A DNA stretch of 64,000 nucleotides, taken from the NCBI RefSeq assembly GCF_000067165.1, contig NC_010162.1:62001-126000 (forward strand). The letters are read 5' to 3'. This DNA comes from Sorangium cellulosum So ce56 (GTDB lineage: Bacteria; Myxococcota_A; Polyangia; Polyangiales; Polyangiaceae). The notes beneath the pieces are model-generated. The model was not told where the DNA came from. It searched no databases and saw only the letters and a list, made by a program, of their open reading frames with translations. The position numbers and the translations under genes were made by a program. Below, in pieces: positions 29,813-43,083 of this stretch. Position 1 is the first letter of the stretch, and each line of letters starts with the position of its first letter.

Positions 29813-30164
29813 ACTCAACCAGGGTGCGATCGTTGGCGGCTCGACCTCGGTCGGTCGGCGGCGGCTCAACCTAAGTGCGCTCAGTGGCTCAACCTCGGTC
29901 GGTCGGCGGCGGCTCAACCTCGGTCGGCGGCTCAACCTCGGTCGGCGGCTCAACCTCGGTCGGCGGCTCAACCTCGGTCGGCGGCTCAACCTCGGTCGGC
30001 GGCTCAACCTCGGTCGGCGGCTCAACCTCGGTCGGCGGCGGCTCAACCTCGGTCGGTCGGCGGCGGCTCAACCTGGCAGCGGCTCAACCTCGGTCGGTCG
30101 GCGGCGGCTCAACCCCGGTGCGTGCGGTCGACGACGCTGCTGGGCGAGCTCAACCATGGTGCGG
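29813..30164. repeat. Short tandem repeat cluster, GGCTCAACCTCGGTCGGC units
   Basis: Seven exact 18-bp units run head to tail at 29911-30036 (starts every 18 bases), flanked by looser copies at 29888, 30040, 30070 and 30080 and by half-matching CTCAACCnnGGTGCG copies at each edge (29813, 29869, 30109 and 30149). The reverse complement core, CCGACCGAGGTTGAG, matches the cluster at 57827-58090 except for one base. Both strands are open through the units (GSTSVG or PTEVEP peptides), which follows from an 18-bp period and does not by itself indicate a gene. There are no spacers, so it is not CRISPR. Confidence 0.85.
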
Positions 30165-30213
30165 CTGACCGTGTGAATGTGTGTCAATGTGAGACATTCT
30201 TTGCCTTTATGCC

Positions 30214-30242
30214 TTGCCAACCGAAGTGGGTCCTCACATAAG
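30214..30242 (+). promoter_or_regulatory. Promoter of the monooxygenase-TetR operon
   Basis: TTGCCA (30214-30219), 17 bases, then CATAAG (30237-30242). The -10 touches the palindromic operator, so a bound repressor would block initiation. Confidence 0.55.
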
Positions 30243-30263
30243 GTGAGTGAATGCTCACTCACC
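30242..30263 (+). promoter_or_regulatory. Palindromic operator, probable TetR site
   Basis: A perfect 9-bp inverted repeat, GGTGAGTGA and TCACTCACC, around a 4-base centre ATGC. This is the classic form of a TetR-family operator. It lies between the -10 and the ribosome site GGAGG of the monooxygenase, with the TetR gene downstream in the same direction, so autorepression is likely. Confidence 0.75.
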
Positions 30264-30279
30264 AATCCGGAGGCGGCCT

Positions 30280-31923
30280 ATGACAGAAGCTGTAGATGCG
30301 CTGGTCGTCGGTGGAGGTCCGACGGGCTTGACGATGGCCGGAGAGCTTGCTCGGCGCGGGCTCGCAGTGCGGATCGTGGACAAGGCACTGGAACCCCCGC
30401 CGGATCACTCGCGAGCGCTCGTGGTGCAGACGCGGACGATGGAGATCTTCACCAGCATGGGGATCGCAGACGCCGCGATGGCGCGCGCCACGCGCGTCGG
30501 AGGGCTCAACGTCCTCCTCTCGAACGGCCAGCGCGCACGCTTGCCGATCTTCGACTTCCCGGAGCTCTCCACGCCCGTTCCAGGCATCTTCGTCATCCAG
30601 CAGTTCGACACCGAGCGCGTCCTCGGGTCGCGGCTGTCGGAGCTGGGCGTGACGGTCGAGCGCGGCGCCGAGCTCGCTTCCTATACCCAGGACAGCGCCG
30701 GCGTCACATGCACCCTCCGCAGGGTCGACGGGAACACCGAGGTGGTGCGCGCGAAGTGGCTCCTCGGTTGCGACGGCGCGCGCAGCGCCGTCCGCCAGGG
30801 CGTGGACATCGCCTTCGAGGGCGACACCTACGACGATCACTGCATGCTCGGCGACCTCGTCATCGACTGGCCGCTGCCGGACGGCGACATCTATATCAGC
30901 CCTTCGCGCCGGGGCCTCGCAGCGGCCTTCCCCGTGCCCGGAAGCCACCGGTTCCGGATCGTCCTTATCCTGCCCGAAGCGTCGCCGGCGCGCGGCGCGT
31001 CGCTCTCGCTCGAGGTGTTCGAAGGCGTGATGCGCTCGATGATCCCCACGCCCTTCAAGATACAGAAGGCGATCGTCCTCTCGCGCTACCGGCTGCACCA
31101 CCGCGTCGCCACGCGGCTGCGCAAGGGGCGCGTGTTCCTCGCCGGCGACGCGGCGCACATCCACAGCCCGGCCGGCGGGCAGGGGATGAACACCGGAATC
31201 CAGGACGCGTACAACCTGGCGTGGAAGCTCGCGGCCGTCGAGCAGGGCAGGATGCCAGCGTGGCTGCTCGACACCTACGAGATGGAGCGGCTGCCCGTCG
31301 CGCGCCGGCTGATCGACTTCACAGACCGCCTCTTCGGGCTCATGGCCGGACACGGTCTCATGGGCCGGGCGCTGCGCATCGTCGCGCCGCGCCTGATGAT
31401 CCGCGCCATCGGCGTCGCCGCCGTGCAACGCCGGATCCTGGGGTTCATCTCGCAGCTCAAGATCCGATACCGGAAGAGCCCGCTGTCCATCCAGATCGGG
31501 CACCCGCCGGAGCGCGGGCCCCGCGCCGGAGATCGCGCGCCAGACGCCTCGCTGCTCAGCGCGGCGGGACAGCAGGTCCACCTGTTCGAGCTGATGCGCG
31601 GCGTCGAATCCACGCTGCTGCTCTTCGCCGGTCCACCCGGTCCACCCCATGCCAGCGCGAACACCGAGGCGCACAGGCACGCCCGGCGGCTCGCCGCGGA
31701 GCTCGGCCGGCCGGACCTCAAGGTGCTGGTCATCAGCGCGCCCGAGGCCGGAGGGTACGCAGATCCGGACGGGCGCGCCCACGCGGCGTACGGCGTCGAG
31801 GCGGCAGCCGCCGTCCTCGTCCGTCCGGACGGCTACGTCGGCGTGCGCTGCGATCCGCTCGATGAGCGCGAGCTCAGGCAGGCGCTCGACCGGCTCTTCA
31901 CCCGCAGGGCCGACGCCGCCTAG
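30280..31923 (+). CDS. FAD-dependent aromatic monooxygenase (PHBH/MhpA-like)
   Basis: A 547-residue class-A flavoprotein hydroxylase. The FAD Rossmann motif GGGPTG is at 11-16, the DG motif at CDGARSAVRQ (about 163-172), and the FAD ribityl-binding block at LAGDAAHIHSPAGGQGMNTGIQDA (about 288-311). The C-terminal 150 residues look like the thioredoxin-like domain of the MhpA/RdmE group. Such enzymes hydroxylate phenols, including polyketides and drugs (rifampicin, tetracycline). A GGAGG ribosome site lies 6 bases before the ATG. It is followed after 69 bases by a TetR gene, suggesting an inducible system for an aromatic compound. Confidence 0.9.
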   Translation: MTEAVDALVVGGGPTGLTMAGELARRGLAVRIVDKALEPPPDHSRALVVQTRTMEIFTSMGIADAAMARATRVGGLNVLLSNGQRARLPIFDFPELSTPVPGIFVIQQFDTERVLGSRLSELGVTVERGAELASYTQDSAGVTCTLRRVDGNTEVVRAKWLLGCDGARSAVRQGVDIAFEGDTYDDHCMLGDLVIDWPLPDGDIYISPSRRGLAAAFPVPGSHRFRIVLILPEASPARGASLSLEVFEGVMRSMIPTPFKIQKAIVLSRYRLHHRVATRLRKGRVFLAGDAAHIHSPAGGQGMNTGIQDAYNLAWKLAAVEQGRMPAWLLDTYEMERLPVARRLIDFTDRLFGLMAGHGLMGRALRIVAPRLMIRAIGVAAVQRRILGFISQLKIRYRKSPLSIQIGHPPERGPRAGDRAPDASLLSAAGQQVHLFELMRGVESTLLLFAGPPGPPHASANTEAHRHARRLAAELGRPDLKVLVISAPEAGGYADPDGRAHAAYGVEAAAAVLVRPDGYVGVRCDPLDERELRQALDRLFTRRADAA

Positions 31924-31992
31924 CGCACGCCGCCCGCAGCGCGCCCGAGCCGCCGCGCGGCGCTGCTAGATGTCGAGGAGAGAGGACACCGA

Positions 31993-32628
31993 ATGAGCCG
32001 ACGCCCGCGCCCGCACGACACGTTGACCGAGGCGCAGAAGAAGATCGTCGACGCCGCGGTGGCCGCCTTCGCCGAGCAGGGCTTCCACGGGACCGCGACC
32101 AAGGAGATCGCGCGGCGCGCAGGGGTCGCCGAGGCGACGATCTTCAAGTACTTCCCGAGCAAGCGGGACCTCCTCCTGGGCGTCATCGGTCCCGCCGTCG
32201 AACGGCTCGTCGGGCCCGCGATGGCGCGCTCCATGGACCCGCTCTTCGACGCGACGTACCCGACCTTCGAGGCGTTCTTGCGGGCGCTCCTCGCCGAGCG
32301 CATCGCCTTCGTGCGCGCGCACCCGCAGCTGGTGCGCATCCTCGCGCAGGAGCTGCCGTTCGACGCCGAGCTGCGGCTCGGCATCGCCGGCAGGGTCTTC
32401 GGGCCGCTCCTCGAGAAGGGGATCACCTTGATCGAGCACTTCCAGCGCGAAGGGCAGATCGTCGGGTGGCCGCCGCCCCTCGTCCTCCGCTGCGTCGCCT
32501 CGACGTTCGTGGGGTACATCGTCCACCGCGTGTACATCGCCCCCGATGCGGCGTGGGACGACGAGGCGGAGATCGAGCGGGTCATCAGCTTCGTGATCCG
32601 CGGCCTCTCGCCTCGCGAGCCCGCGTGA
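31993..32628 (+). CDS. TetR-family transcriptional regulator
   Basis: A 211-residue regulator. The HTH is clear at about residues 14-60 (KKIVDAAVAAFAEQGFHGTATKEIARRAGVAEATIFKYFPSKRDLL); the rest is the all-helical ligand-binding domain. It lies in the same direction as the monooxygenase, 69 bases downstream, and very likely binds the palindrome at 30242-30263 to control both genes. A GGAG-containing ribosome site precedes the ATG. The inducer is probably the monooxygenase substrate or a relative, by inference. Confidence 0.92.
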   Translation: MSRRPRPHDTLTEAQKKIVDAAVAAFAEQGFHGTATKEIARRAGVAEATIFKYFPSKRDLLLGVIGPAVERLVGPAMARSMDPLFDATYPTFEAFLRALLAERIAFVRAHPQLVRILAQELPFDAELRLGIAGRVFGPLLEKGITLIEHFQREGQIVGWPPPLVLRCVASTFVGYIVHRVYIAPDAAWDDEAEIERVISFVIRGLSPREPA

Positions 32629-32678
32629 CCCCGTGCGTGGGTGTGCGGCCCGCCGGCCGCGCGCAGGCGCGCGGCGGC

Positions 32679-33545
32679 TCAGCTCGTCGTCAGCAGCGAG
32701 CGGAGCTGCGACGGCGACACCTGGTAGTCCTTGCCGCAATAATCGCAGCGGATGTCGAGGACCTTCCCGTCCGTGACCATCTCCTCGATGTCGCTCCGCG
32801 GCAGGCTCGCCAGCGTGGCCATCACCCGGAGCTCGCTGCAGCGACAGCTGAAGCTGAGCGGCGAGTCCTCGAGCCGTGAGAACGGCATGCCGTAAAGCAG
32901 CTCCCCGAGCAGCACGTCCGCCGAGGCTCCCTCGTGCGCGAGCACGTCGTCGAGGCGCTCGAAGTCCTTGAGCCGCTCGGTCATCACCATGAGCGGACCG
33001 CGCTCGACCTCCGGGAGCAGCTGCACGAGGTAGCCGCCGGAAGCGCCGACGCCGTCCGCGCCGATCAGCGTCGCCACCGCGATCATCGAGACGACCTGCT
33101 CCGATTCCTGCATGTACGTCATCAGGCCCGCGGAGATGCCGCCCTCGGTCGGGATCTCGACGACCCCCTGGTGGAGCATGCCGCTCGGCAGCGTGCGCAT
33201 GACCTGCAGCAGCGACCCTCCGCCGATCTCCACCGCGCTCTCCGCCGTGGCCCCCTTGCCCAGGTTGACGAGGCCGCGGCTCGTGCCGTCCGGGTGCGAG
33301 TCGGCCACCAGGGACCCGTGACCGGCTGCGCCCTTGACGATCGCCTGGACCCGCAGGTTCGGCGCCATCGCCTCGCGCACGAGGATGGCGCCGGTGATCA
33401 GCTCTCCCAGCCGCTGCGCGGTCGCGCCGGTCGCAGATTGCACCGCGACGGCCCCCCGCACGGTCTCGGTGGTCAGCGCCGTGATGACGCGAAAAGCGCC
33501 ATCCATCGTGATGGCGCGGACGACGGAATCAGAAGGTCGGGGCAA
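32679..33545 (-). CDS. hslO: Redox-regulated chaperone Hsp33
   Basis: A 288-residue Hsp33 of standard length. The zinc centre has the canonical CxC at Cys234/Cys236 (SCRCS) and CxxC at Cys267/Cys270 (CDYCG). The N-terminal body keeps GELITGAILV and GHGSLVADSHPDG. On oxidation the cysteines release zinc and the protein becomes a holdase for unfolded proteins. A possible promoter, TTGCCA with a weak -10, lies at 33597-33570. It is convergent with the TetR gene. Confidence 0.95.
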   Translation of the reverse strand: MPRPSDSVVRAITMDGAFRVITALTTETVRGAVAVQSATGATAQRLGELITGAILVREAMAPNLRVQAIVKGAAGHGSLVADSHPDGTSRGLVNLGKGATAESAVEIGGGSLLQVMRTLPSGMLHQGVVEIPTEGGISAGLMTYMQESEQVVSMIAVATLIGADGVGASGGYLVQLLPEVERGPLMVMTERLKDFERLDDVLAHEGASADVLLGELLYGMPFSRLEDSPLSFSCRCSELRVMATLASLPRSDIEEMVTDGKVLDIRCDYCGKDYQVSPSQLRSLLTTS

Positions 33546-33735
33546 GATGCACTCTCCCGTGGGAAAACATCGTTAGGCCACGGACGGCCGATGGCAACCC
33601 GCGGCGCATCGGTCGCCGGAGGCGGAGGCGCCCCGCAGGCGGGCGCGCCTCGCATAAAAGCATAGTTATTCCGTTGGCTTGTAGCACAGGCGCGCCCTCC
33701 TGCGCGGCGCGGGGGGCGCCGACCGGGGGGAGAGC

Positions 33736-37995
<4,260 letters not shown>

Positions 37996-38008
37996 CGACG
38001 CCTCCAGC

Positions 38009-39835
38009 CTAGGGCTGCTTCTTTTCTTTCTCGATGATGTTGAACTGGACGCGCCGGTTCTTCTGGCGACCCGCCTCGGTCTTGTTCTCCGCGATCGGGA
38101 CGTCGGGGCCGTAGCCCTTCGCCTGCAGGCGCTGGGCCGCGATGCCGCGCTCGACGAGCGCCTTCAGCACCGACTCCGCGCGGGCCTGGCTCAGCTTCGT
38201 GTTGAACTGGCGCGTGCCGCGGTCGTCCGTGTGGCCCTGGACCTCGATCTTGAGGATCTCCGGGTGGTCCTTGAGCACGCCGGCGACCTCGTCGAGCAGC
38301 TCGTTGCTCACCGGACGGATGGTCGCCTTGCCGGTGTCGAACTGCACCTGCTGCAGGATGACGATCTCGGTCTCGGTCACCCGGACCGCGACCGGGCACC
38401 CGTTCTGCGTCGGATCTTCGTTCGGCTTGCCCTTCTCGTTCGGGCAGGCGTCCTTGTCGTCGCGGATGCCGTCGCCGTCGGTGTCGCCCGGGCAGCCGTT
38501 CGTGGCCGGGTCGGTCGTGACGAGGCCGGGCAGATCCGGGCAGGCGTCCGACGCGTCGGGGACCGTGTCCCCATCGCGATCGGGCGGCGGCGGGCACCCG
38601 TGCTGCTTCGGGTCGTCGTTCGCCGGGCCGGCCTGCTCCGGGCAGGCGTCGACGTCGTCCGTGATGCCGTCCTTGTCGCGGTCCCCTGGCGGCGGGCAGC
38701 CGTTCTTCTTCGGGTCCGGCGAGGCGACGCCGGCCACGGCGGGGCAGGCGTCGACCGCGTCGAGGATGCCGTCGTGGTCCGCGTCCTTGGGCGGCGGACA
38801 GCCGTTCTTCGTGGGATCCGGGCTGCGGACGCCCGCGGTGTGCGGGCACGCGTCGTCCGCGTCGGCGATGCCGTCGGCGTCCTGGTCCTGCACGGGCGGC
38901 TTCACCTCGGGCGAGTAGGCGACCATGGCCACCGCGCGGAACGAGGGCGTGCCGACGCCGGGGGTGAGGCCAGGGCCCACGCCGAGCCCGGCCTCGAAGT
39001 CGTCCGCGAAGCGGTAGCGCCCGCCGAGCAGGGCCTCCAGGTTGGTCGTGCGCTGTTGGACGTCGGTGACCGTGATCGCGCCGGTGATCTCAGGGCCGAT
39101 CTGCAGGCGTCGCTCGTCGTCGAGCAGCAGCCCGACGCCGGCGCCCCAGTGCACCGTCATCCCCTGCTCGACGTTGGCGAACTGCTTCGTGGACCGGAAC
39201 TCCGGCCCCGCGGCGAGCGACCACACCGCGCGATCCAGGTGGCCGCCGAGGATGAGCTGCGGACCGCCGCGCACGCTGCCGTCGCCCGAATACGCCTCGG
39301 GGTCGCCGGTCGGCAGCCACACGTAGCCGCCGAGCGCGATCTGGAACGGATCGAAGTAGCCGCCGACGAGCGTCGCGCGCGCGCCGAGCCGGAGATCCCC
39401 GAGGGCGCTGCTGGTCGGCGGCGGCAGCAAGGCGCCGGAGGCGGCGCCGCCGTCGCCCGACTGGAGCGCGAGGGGCAGATCGACGTTCACCGTGAGGCGC
39501 TCCCACAGAGAGAGCGAGGCGCTCAGGTGGAGCAGGAGCTGGCTGCCGACGACCTTGCCGTCGCCGATGTCCTCGTTCCCCGACAACCGCCGCAACACGA
39601 GCGGATCCTGGGCGTAATCGCCGAGGAGCATGATGTGGGGCGCGGCGCTTCCTGCCGTGTAGGCGGACTGGACTCCGAACATCCTGTCGCCGGCGGGTGC
39701 AGGCTGGAACCTGTCGAGCGCGAAGCCCTCGGGTCTCTCAAGTTCCTGCGCCTCGGCGTGAGCCGCTGCGCCGAGCAGGCACAGCGCCGCCGCGAGCGCG
39801 GCCGTCGGATGGGTCCCCTGTGTACGAGCCGGCAT
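38009..39835 (-). CDS. OmpA-family outer-membrane protein with TSP3 repeats
   Basis: A 608-residue protein. After a signal peptide (ending AAHAEA) there is a beta-barrel region (about 35-310), then five TSP3-type Ca2+ repeats (about 315-490; DQDADGIADADDACP and similar), then a C-terminal OmpA/MotB peptidoglycan-binding domain (about 495-605) with VQFDTGKATIRP, VEVQGHTDDRG-like VQGHTDDRGTRQFN and LSQARAESV. It should tie the outer membrane to peptidoglycan. The ATG at 39835 follows an AAGGAGG site 11 bases upstream; an earlier ATG at 39874 lacks one. First gene of an operon with the giant TSP3 protein. Confidence 0.9.
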   Translation of the reverse strand: MPARTQGTHPTAALAAALCLLGAAAHAEAQELERPEGFALDRFQPAPAGDRMFGVQSAYTAGSAAPHIMLLGDYAQDPLVLRRLSGNEDIGDGKVVGSQLLLHLSASLSLWERLTVNVDLPLALQSGDGGAASGALLPPPTSSALGDLRLGARATLVGGYFDPFQIALGGYVWLPTGDPEAYSGDGSVRGGPQLILGGHLDRAVWSLAAGPEFRSTKQFANVEQGMTVHWGAGVGLLLDDERRLQIGPEITGAITVTDVQQRTTNLEALLGGRYRFADDFEAGLGVGPGLTPGVGTPSFRAVAMVAYSPEVKPPVQDQDADGIADADDACPHTAGVRSPDPTKNGCPPPKDADHDGILDAVDACPAVAGVASPDPKKNGCPPPGDRDKDGITDDVDACPEQAGPANDDPKQHGCPPPPDRDGDTVPDASDACPDLPGLVTTDPATNGCPGDTDGDGIRDDKDACPNEKGKPNEDPTQNGCPVAVRVTETEIVILQQVQFDTGKATIRPVSNELLDEVAGVLKDHPEILKIEVQGHTDDRGTRQFNTKLSQARAESVLKALVERGIAAQRLQAKGYGPDVPIAENKTEAGRQKNRRVQFNIIEKEKKQP

Positions 39836-39878
39836 GAACGAGGTCGCCTCCTTGCGCGAAGGAACAGCAAGCACCAGG

Positions 39879-39908
39879 AGTATCGACCGAAACGGCGGCG
39901 GCGTTCAA
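39879..39908 (-). promoter_or_regulatory. Possible promoter of the OmpA/TSP3 operon
   Basis: On the minus strand TTGAAC (39908-39903), 18 bases, then GATACT (39884-39879), 43 bases before the ATG. The rest of the 346-bp gap to the superoxide dismutase start (39836-40181) shows nothing else. Confidence 0.35.
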
Positions 39909-40181
39909 CGTTTCACGAGGTTTGGGGGCGCGCGCCGGCCGATCGGGCCAGCTCGGGCGCGGCGCCCTGCGGCGCGCGGGGGTCGTGGCGTCCTGCGCGG
40001 GATCACGGCGCGGCTCGAGCCGGCGTCCGGAGTTTCCTGCGTGGGAGGTCAGGCCCGATGGCGTCGTGAGTCGGCGGTGTGTCGCGTCGCACGGCAGGGT
40101 TGCTACCGGAGAGCGGCAGCGGTAGAGCGGCCACCTGACCCCGCGGCACGCAGTGCTTGCGGTACTCGTTCAGGAGGCACC

Positions 40182-40793
40182 ATGTCCCGCGAACCCAAGA
40201 GTTTCGACAACCTCCTCGGCGGCAACGCCAAGGGGCTGAGCGACCTCCAGCTCAAGGCGCACTTCACGCTGTACCAGGGCTACGTGAAGAAGCTCAACGA
40301 GATCTGGGAGCAGCTTGGCAAGGCCGACCGCAGCGCGCCGAACTACTCGTACAACGCGTACAGCGAGCTGAAGCGTCGCGAGCCGGTCGCCTTCAACGGC
40401 ACGGTGCTCCACGAGCTGTACTTCGAGAACATCGGCAACGGCTCGACGCAGCCGAGCGCCCAGTCGAAGAAGCTCATCGAGGCGTCGTTCGGCAGCTTCG
40501 ACGCCTGGCTGGCCGACGCGAAGGCGTCGCTCCTGAGCGCGCACGGCTGGACGGTGCTCGTGTACGACTACCAGGAGCAAAAGCTCTTCAATAACCTCGT
40601 CCGGACCGAGCACGATGTCGGTCTGTTCGCGAACACGCATATCATGGTCGCCATCGACGCCTGGGAGCACGCGTACTTTGCGGACTACCAGACCAAGAAG
40701 GCGGACTATGTGGCCAACGTGCTCTCGGGCCTGAACTGGGACGTGATCAACGCGCGCCTCGCGCAGATCGGGCCGCACGCTCAGCAGGGTTAG
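40182..40793 (+). CDS. Superoxide dismutase (Fe/Mn type)
   Basis: A 203-residue Fe/Mn superoxide dismutase. The four metal ligands can be placed: His27 (HFTLYQGYVKKLN), His77 (VLHELYFENIG), Asp159 and His163 in DAWEHAY, the family signature. It removes superoxide in the cytosol. The usual HxxxHH opening is changed to HFTLYQ, and the LWNHSFFW strand to LHELYFE, so it belongs to a divergent branch; metal preference is not read. The ATG at 40182 follows AGGAGG by 4 bases. The frame is open well upstream, but that part is Arg/Gly-rich and unlikely to be translated. Confidence 0.85.
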   Translation: MSREPKSFDNLLGGNAKGLSDLQLKAHFTLYQGYVKKLNEIWEQLGKADRSAPNYSYNAYSELKRREPVAFNGTVLHELYFENIGNGSTQPSAQSKKLIEASFGSFDAWLADAKASLLSAHGWTVLVYDYQEQKLFNNLVRTEHDVGLFANTHIMVAIDAWEHAYFADYQTKKADYVANVLSGLNWDVINARLAQIGPHAQQG

Positions 40794-40883
40794 CCCCTTG
40801 GTTGCACGGCGGGGGCGCGCGCTCCCGCCGCCCCACCACCCCGCGATCCATTTACCCCATGTGCCCCGGCCGCGTTCGTCCTG

Positions 40884-40889
40884 TAGACT
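40884..40889 (+). promoter_or_regulatory. -10 box of the GNAT gene
   Basis: TG-TAGACT ends 10 bases before the ATG at 40900, leaving a leader of only a few bases. No ribosome site is present. Confidence 0.4.
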
Positions 40890-40899
40890 GGGCGCGGCG

Positions 40900-41691
40900 A
40901 TGAGCAAGGCCGAGTCGAGCACCCGCGCCGCCGGGGAAGAGAGCCTCATCTACGTGCGCCGGATCCACCGGCGCGACCTGAACCGGGTCTGGGAATTCCT
41001 CAAGAAGGTGTTCCGCGACGTCAACCGGGAGACGGTCGAATACCAGCGGCCTCGCTCGAAGAAGCGGTTCCTCGAGGTCTACGAAGAAGAAGGGGTCGAG
41101 CAGCTCCTCTTCGAGGTCCGGGCGGCGCATGGTCAGGAGATCGTCGGCTACGCGGAGTGCGCCTTCGAGATCACCGGGACCGATAACTGGATGAACGAGC
41201 GCTACTTCACGAAGCACGACATGCGCCCGCTCTTCGTCGAGGAGCTCGCGGTCCACCCCGAGTACCAGGGCCGCGGCGTCGGCGCCTTCATGCTCGAGCA
41301 GCTCGAGCACCTCGCGCGCATCCACGGCTGCACCCACCTCGTGCTGGAGGTGGCCGAGAACAACGACGGCGCCCTCAAGTTCTACCGGAAGCGCAGCTTC
41401 TACCGGCTCGACGCCGCGATCTTCATGGCGAAGAAGGTCGCTGTCGACGCGGAGCTCCTGCCGCCTCGGGCGCTCAAGAAGCCCCGCAACCCGGAGGCGC
41501 TCGGCGCGCCCGCGAAGCCGAAGCGAGCGCCGCGGCGGACGCTGAAGGCGCGCGGCGGCGAGAAGAGGTCGAGCGCCCCGCCGCCCGCGTCGCGCCCGCC
41601 GCCCGCGTCGCGCCCGCCGGGCCCCGTGACGGACGAGGCGATCGATCCGCTCGACGAGGCGGAGCGCGACGGCGGCGGCGACCCGCCGTGA
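40900..41691 (+). CDS. GNAT-family N-acetyltransferase with basic Pro/Ala tail
   Basis: A 263-residue protein. The GNAT domain occupies about 15-185, with motif A VEELAVHPEYQGRGVGAFML (QGRGVG at 123-128) and motif B ending NNDGALKFYRKRSF, typical of active acetyltransferases. Residues about 195-263 are a disordered Lys/Arg/Pro/Ala-rich tail turning acidic at the end (DEAIDPLDEAERD). The tail may target nucleic acid or a protein. The substrate is unknown. It converges on the arginine gene pair. Confidence 0.8.
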   Translation: MSKAESSTRAAGEESLIYVRRIHRRDLNRVWEFLKKVFRDVNRETVEYQRPRSKKRFLEVYEEEGVEQLLFEVRAAHGQEIVGYAECAFEITGTDNWMNERYFTKHDMRPLFVEELAVHPEYQGRGVGAFMLEQLEHLARIHGCTHLVLEVAENNDGALKFYRKRSFYRLDAAIFMAKKVAVDAELLPPRALKKPRNPEALGAPAKPKRAPRRTLKARGGEKRSSAPPPASRPPPASRPPGPVTDEAIDPLDEAERDGGGDPP

Positions 41692-41736
41692 GCCCGAGCG
41701 CGACGAGGCGCCCTCGCCACGGCGGGTGAGGGCGGG

Positions 41737-43083
41737 TCAGACCGTGCCGTGCTGGCGCAGGGTTGCCGGCAAGCACAGCGCGTGATCGATGCAGGCGCGG
41801 ATGTCGTCGAAGCTCGACAGGCCGTACCAGAACACCGTCCAGTTCTCGTTGCGGTAGCTGCCCTCGGCCTGCTGGAAATACCAGGGGTTGATCTCGTTGC
41901 CGTTCCGGGCGCGCCAGAACAGCTTCGGGTTCTCGCTCTTCATCCGCGTCCAGAGCGAGCCGCCGATCCCCACGCCCTGCGCCTCCGAGGTCACCGCGAA
42001 CTTGTCGAGGTACGGAGTGAGCGGGGCCCTCCCGCCCGGGTCGAGCGTGAGGATCGCCGTCGCCCGGTAGGAGTCGGACAGGTAGATGCGATAGAAAGGC
42101 TTCTTGTCGAAGTAGTGCTCGTCGAGCTTCCGCTGGAAGCACGCCTCGAGCAGATCGCGGAGCCGGTCGCGGTCGATGCCCTCCAGCGTGTCGTGGCGGA
42201 GGATCCGCTCGCCGCGGCGGACGAGCGTGCCAGAGCCCGTGTGCGTGAAGAGCTCCTTCGCCAGGTGATCCGGCGACGTGATCGAGACCGAGGAGGTCGC
42301 CGGCAGCCCGTCGAGCAGGAGCTTGATCTCCTGCAGCTTGAGGCGCATGCCGCCGTTCAGCGAGGGCTGGGCCATGAGGCCCGCGAAATCCTCCTCGAGG
42401 TTGATGGCCGAGATGATGCGCCCGTGCTCGTCGAGGAGGCCGCCCGTGCTCGTGAGGAAGATCATCTTGAACGGCTGCGTCGCGAGCGCGAGCTCGCGCG
42501 CGGCGACGTCGGCGTTGATGTTGAGGATCTGCCCGCCCGGCGTCTCCCCGAGGCAGGCCAGGATCGGCAGGTGCCCGGCGCGGAGGCTGGACCTCACCGC
42601 GTCGACATGGACGCGCTCCACCTTGCCCACCAGTCCGAGGCGCGGCTCGTCGAGCAGCGACGCCTCGAAGACGCCCGCCGTGATCGGCCGCGTGCGCGTG
42701 CCCATCTCCTCGAGCGCCTCGACGAGCCGCAGGTTCTCGCGGAGGAAGACGCGGCGGGCGATCTCCAGGATGCGGGGCGTCGTGACGCGCAGGCCATTGA
42801 CCCGCTCCGTCGGGATGCCCGCCTGGGCGAGCGCCCGATCGAGCTGCGGCCCGGCGCCATGGATGACGACGGGATACAGCCCGACCTGGTTGAGGAACAC
42901 GAGCGAGGTCGCGAGCGCCTCGAGGTCCTCGTCGAGGATGGCGCCGCCGACCTTGATGATCGCAAACTTCTGCTGATCGACGGCCGCGTACTGCTTCAGG
43001 TACTGCTCGACCTCCTTGCGGCTGCCGAGGTTCCTGAGCAGGCGGACGATGACGTCTTGCGTCGAGCCCATCGTTGTCACCAC
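41737..43083 (-). CDS. Bifunctional N-acetylglutamate kinase/synthase (Xanthomonas-type NAGS-K)
   Basis: A 448-residue fusion catalysing the first two arginine steps, acetylation of glutamate and phosphorylation of N-acetylglutamate. Residues about 40-285 form an amino-acid-kinase domain (FAIIKVGGAIL, VVIHGAGPQLD, NINADVAA). Residues about 300-440 form a DUF619-type GNAT domain (YRIYLSDSYRATAIL, LDKFAVTSEAQGVGIGGSLW). The opening VRLLRNLGSRKEVEQYLKQY closely resembles the xanthomonad enzyme. The gene overlaps the AOTCase stop by 7 bases, so translation is coupled; a second ATG at 43071 is possible. It pairs with a transcarbamylase from the same unusual pathway. Confidence 0.88.
   Translation of the reverse strand: MVTTMGSTQDVIVRLLRNLGSRKEVEQYLKQYAAVDQQKFAIIKVGGAILDEDLEALATSLVFLNQVGLYPVVIHGAGPQLDRALAQAGIPTERVNGLRVTTPRILEIARRVFLRENLRLVEALEEMGTRTRPITAGVFEASLLDEPRLGLVGKVERVHVDAVRSSLRAGHLPILACLGETPGGQILNINADVAARELALATQPFKMIFLTSTGGLLDEHGRIISAINLEEDFAGLMAQPSLNGGMRLKLQEIKLLLDGLPATSSVSITSPDHLAKELFTHTGSGTLVRRGERILRHDTLEGIDRDRLRDLLEACFQRKLDEHYFDKKPFYRIYLSDSYRATAILTLDPGGRAPLTPYLDKFAVTSEAQGVGIGGSLWTRMKSENPKLFWRARNGNEINPWYFQQAEGSYRNENWTVFWYGLSSFDDIRACIDHALCLPATLRQHGTV

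Noticed and set aside
29888..30110. CRISPR array
   Set aside because: Units are 18 bp and directly adjacent, with no unique spacers and no cas genes nearby.
29875..30168. Possible repeat protein made of GSTSVG units (plus strand) or PTEVEP units (minus strand)
   Set aside because: Open frames follow automatically from an 18-bp period; no start context, no flanking coding sequence, and the sister cluster at 57.8 kb keeps no frame.
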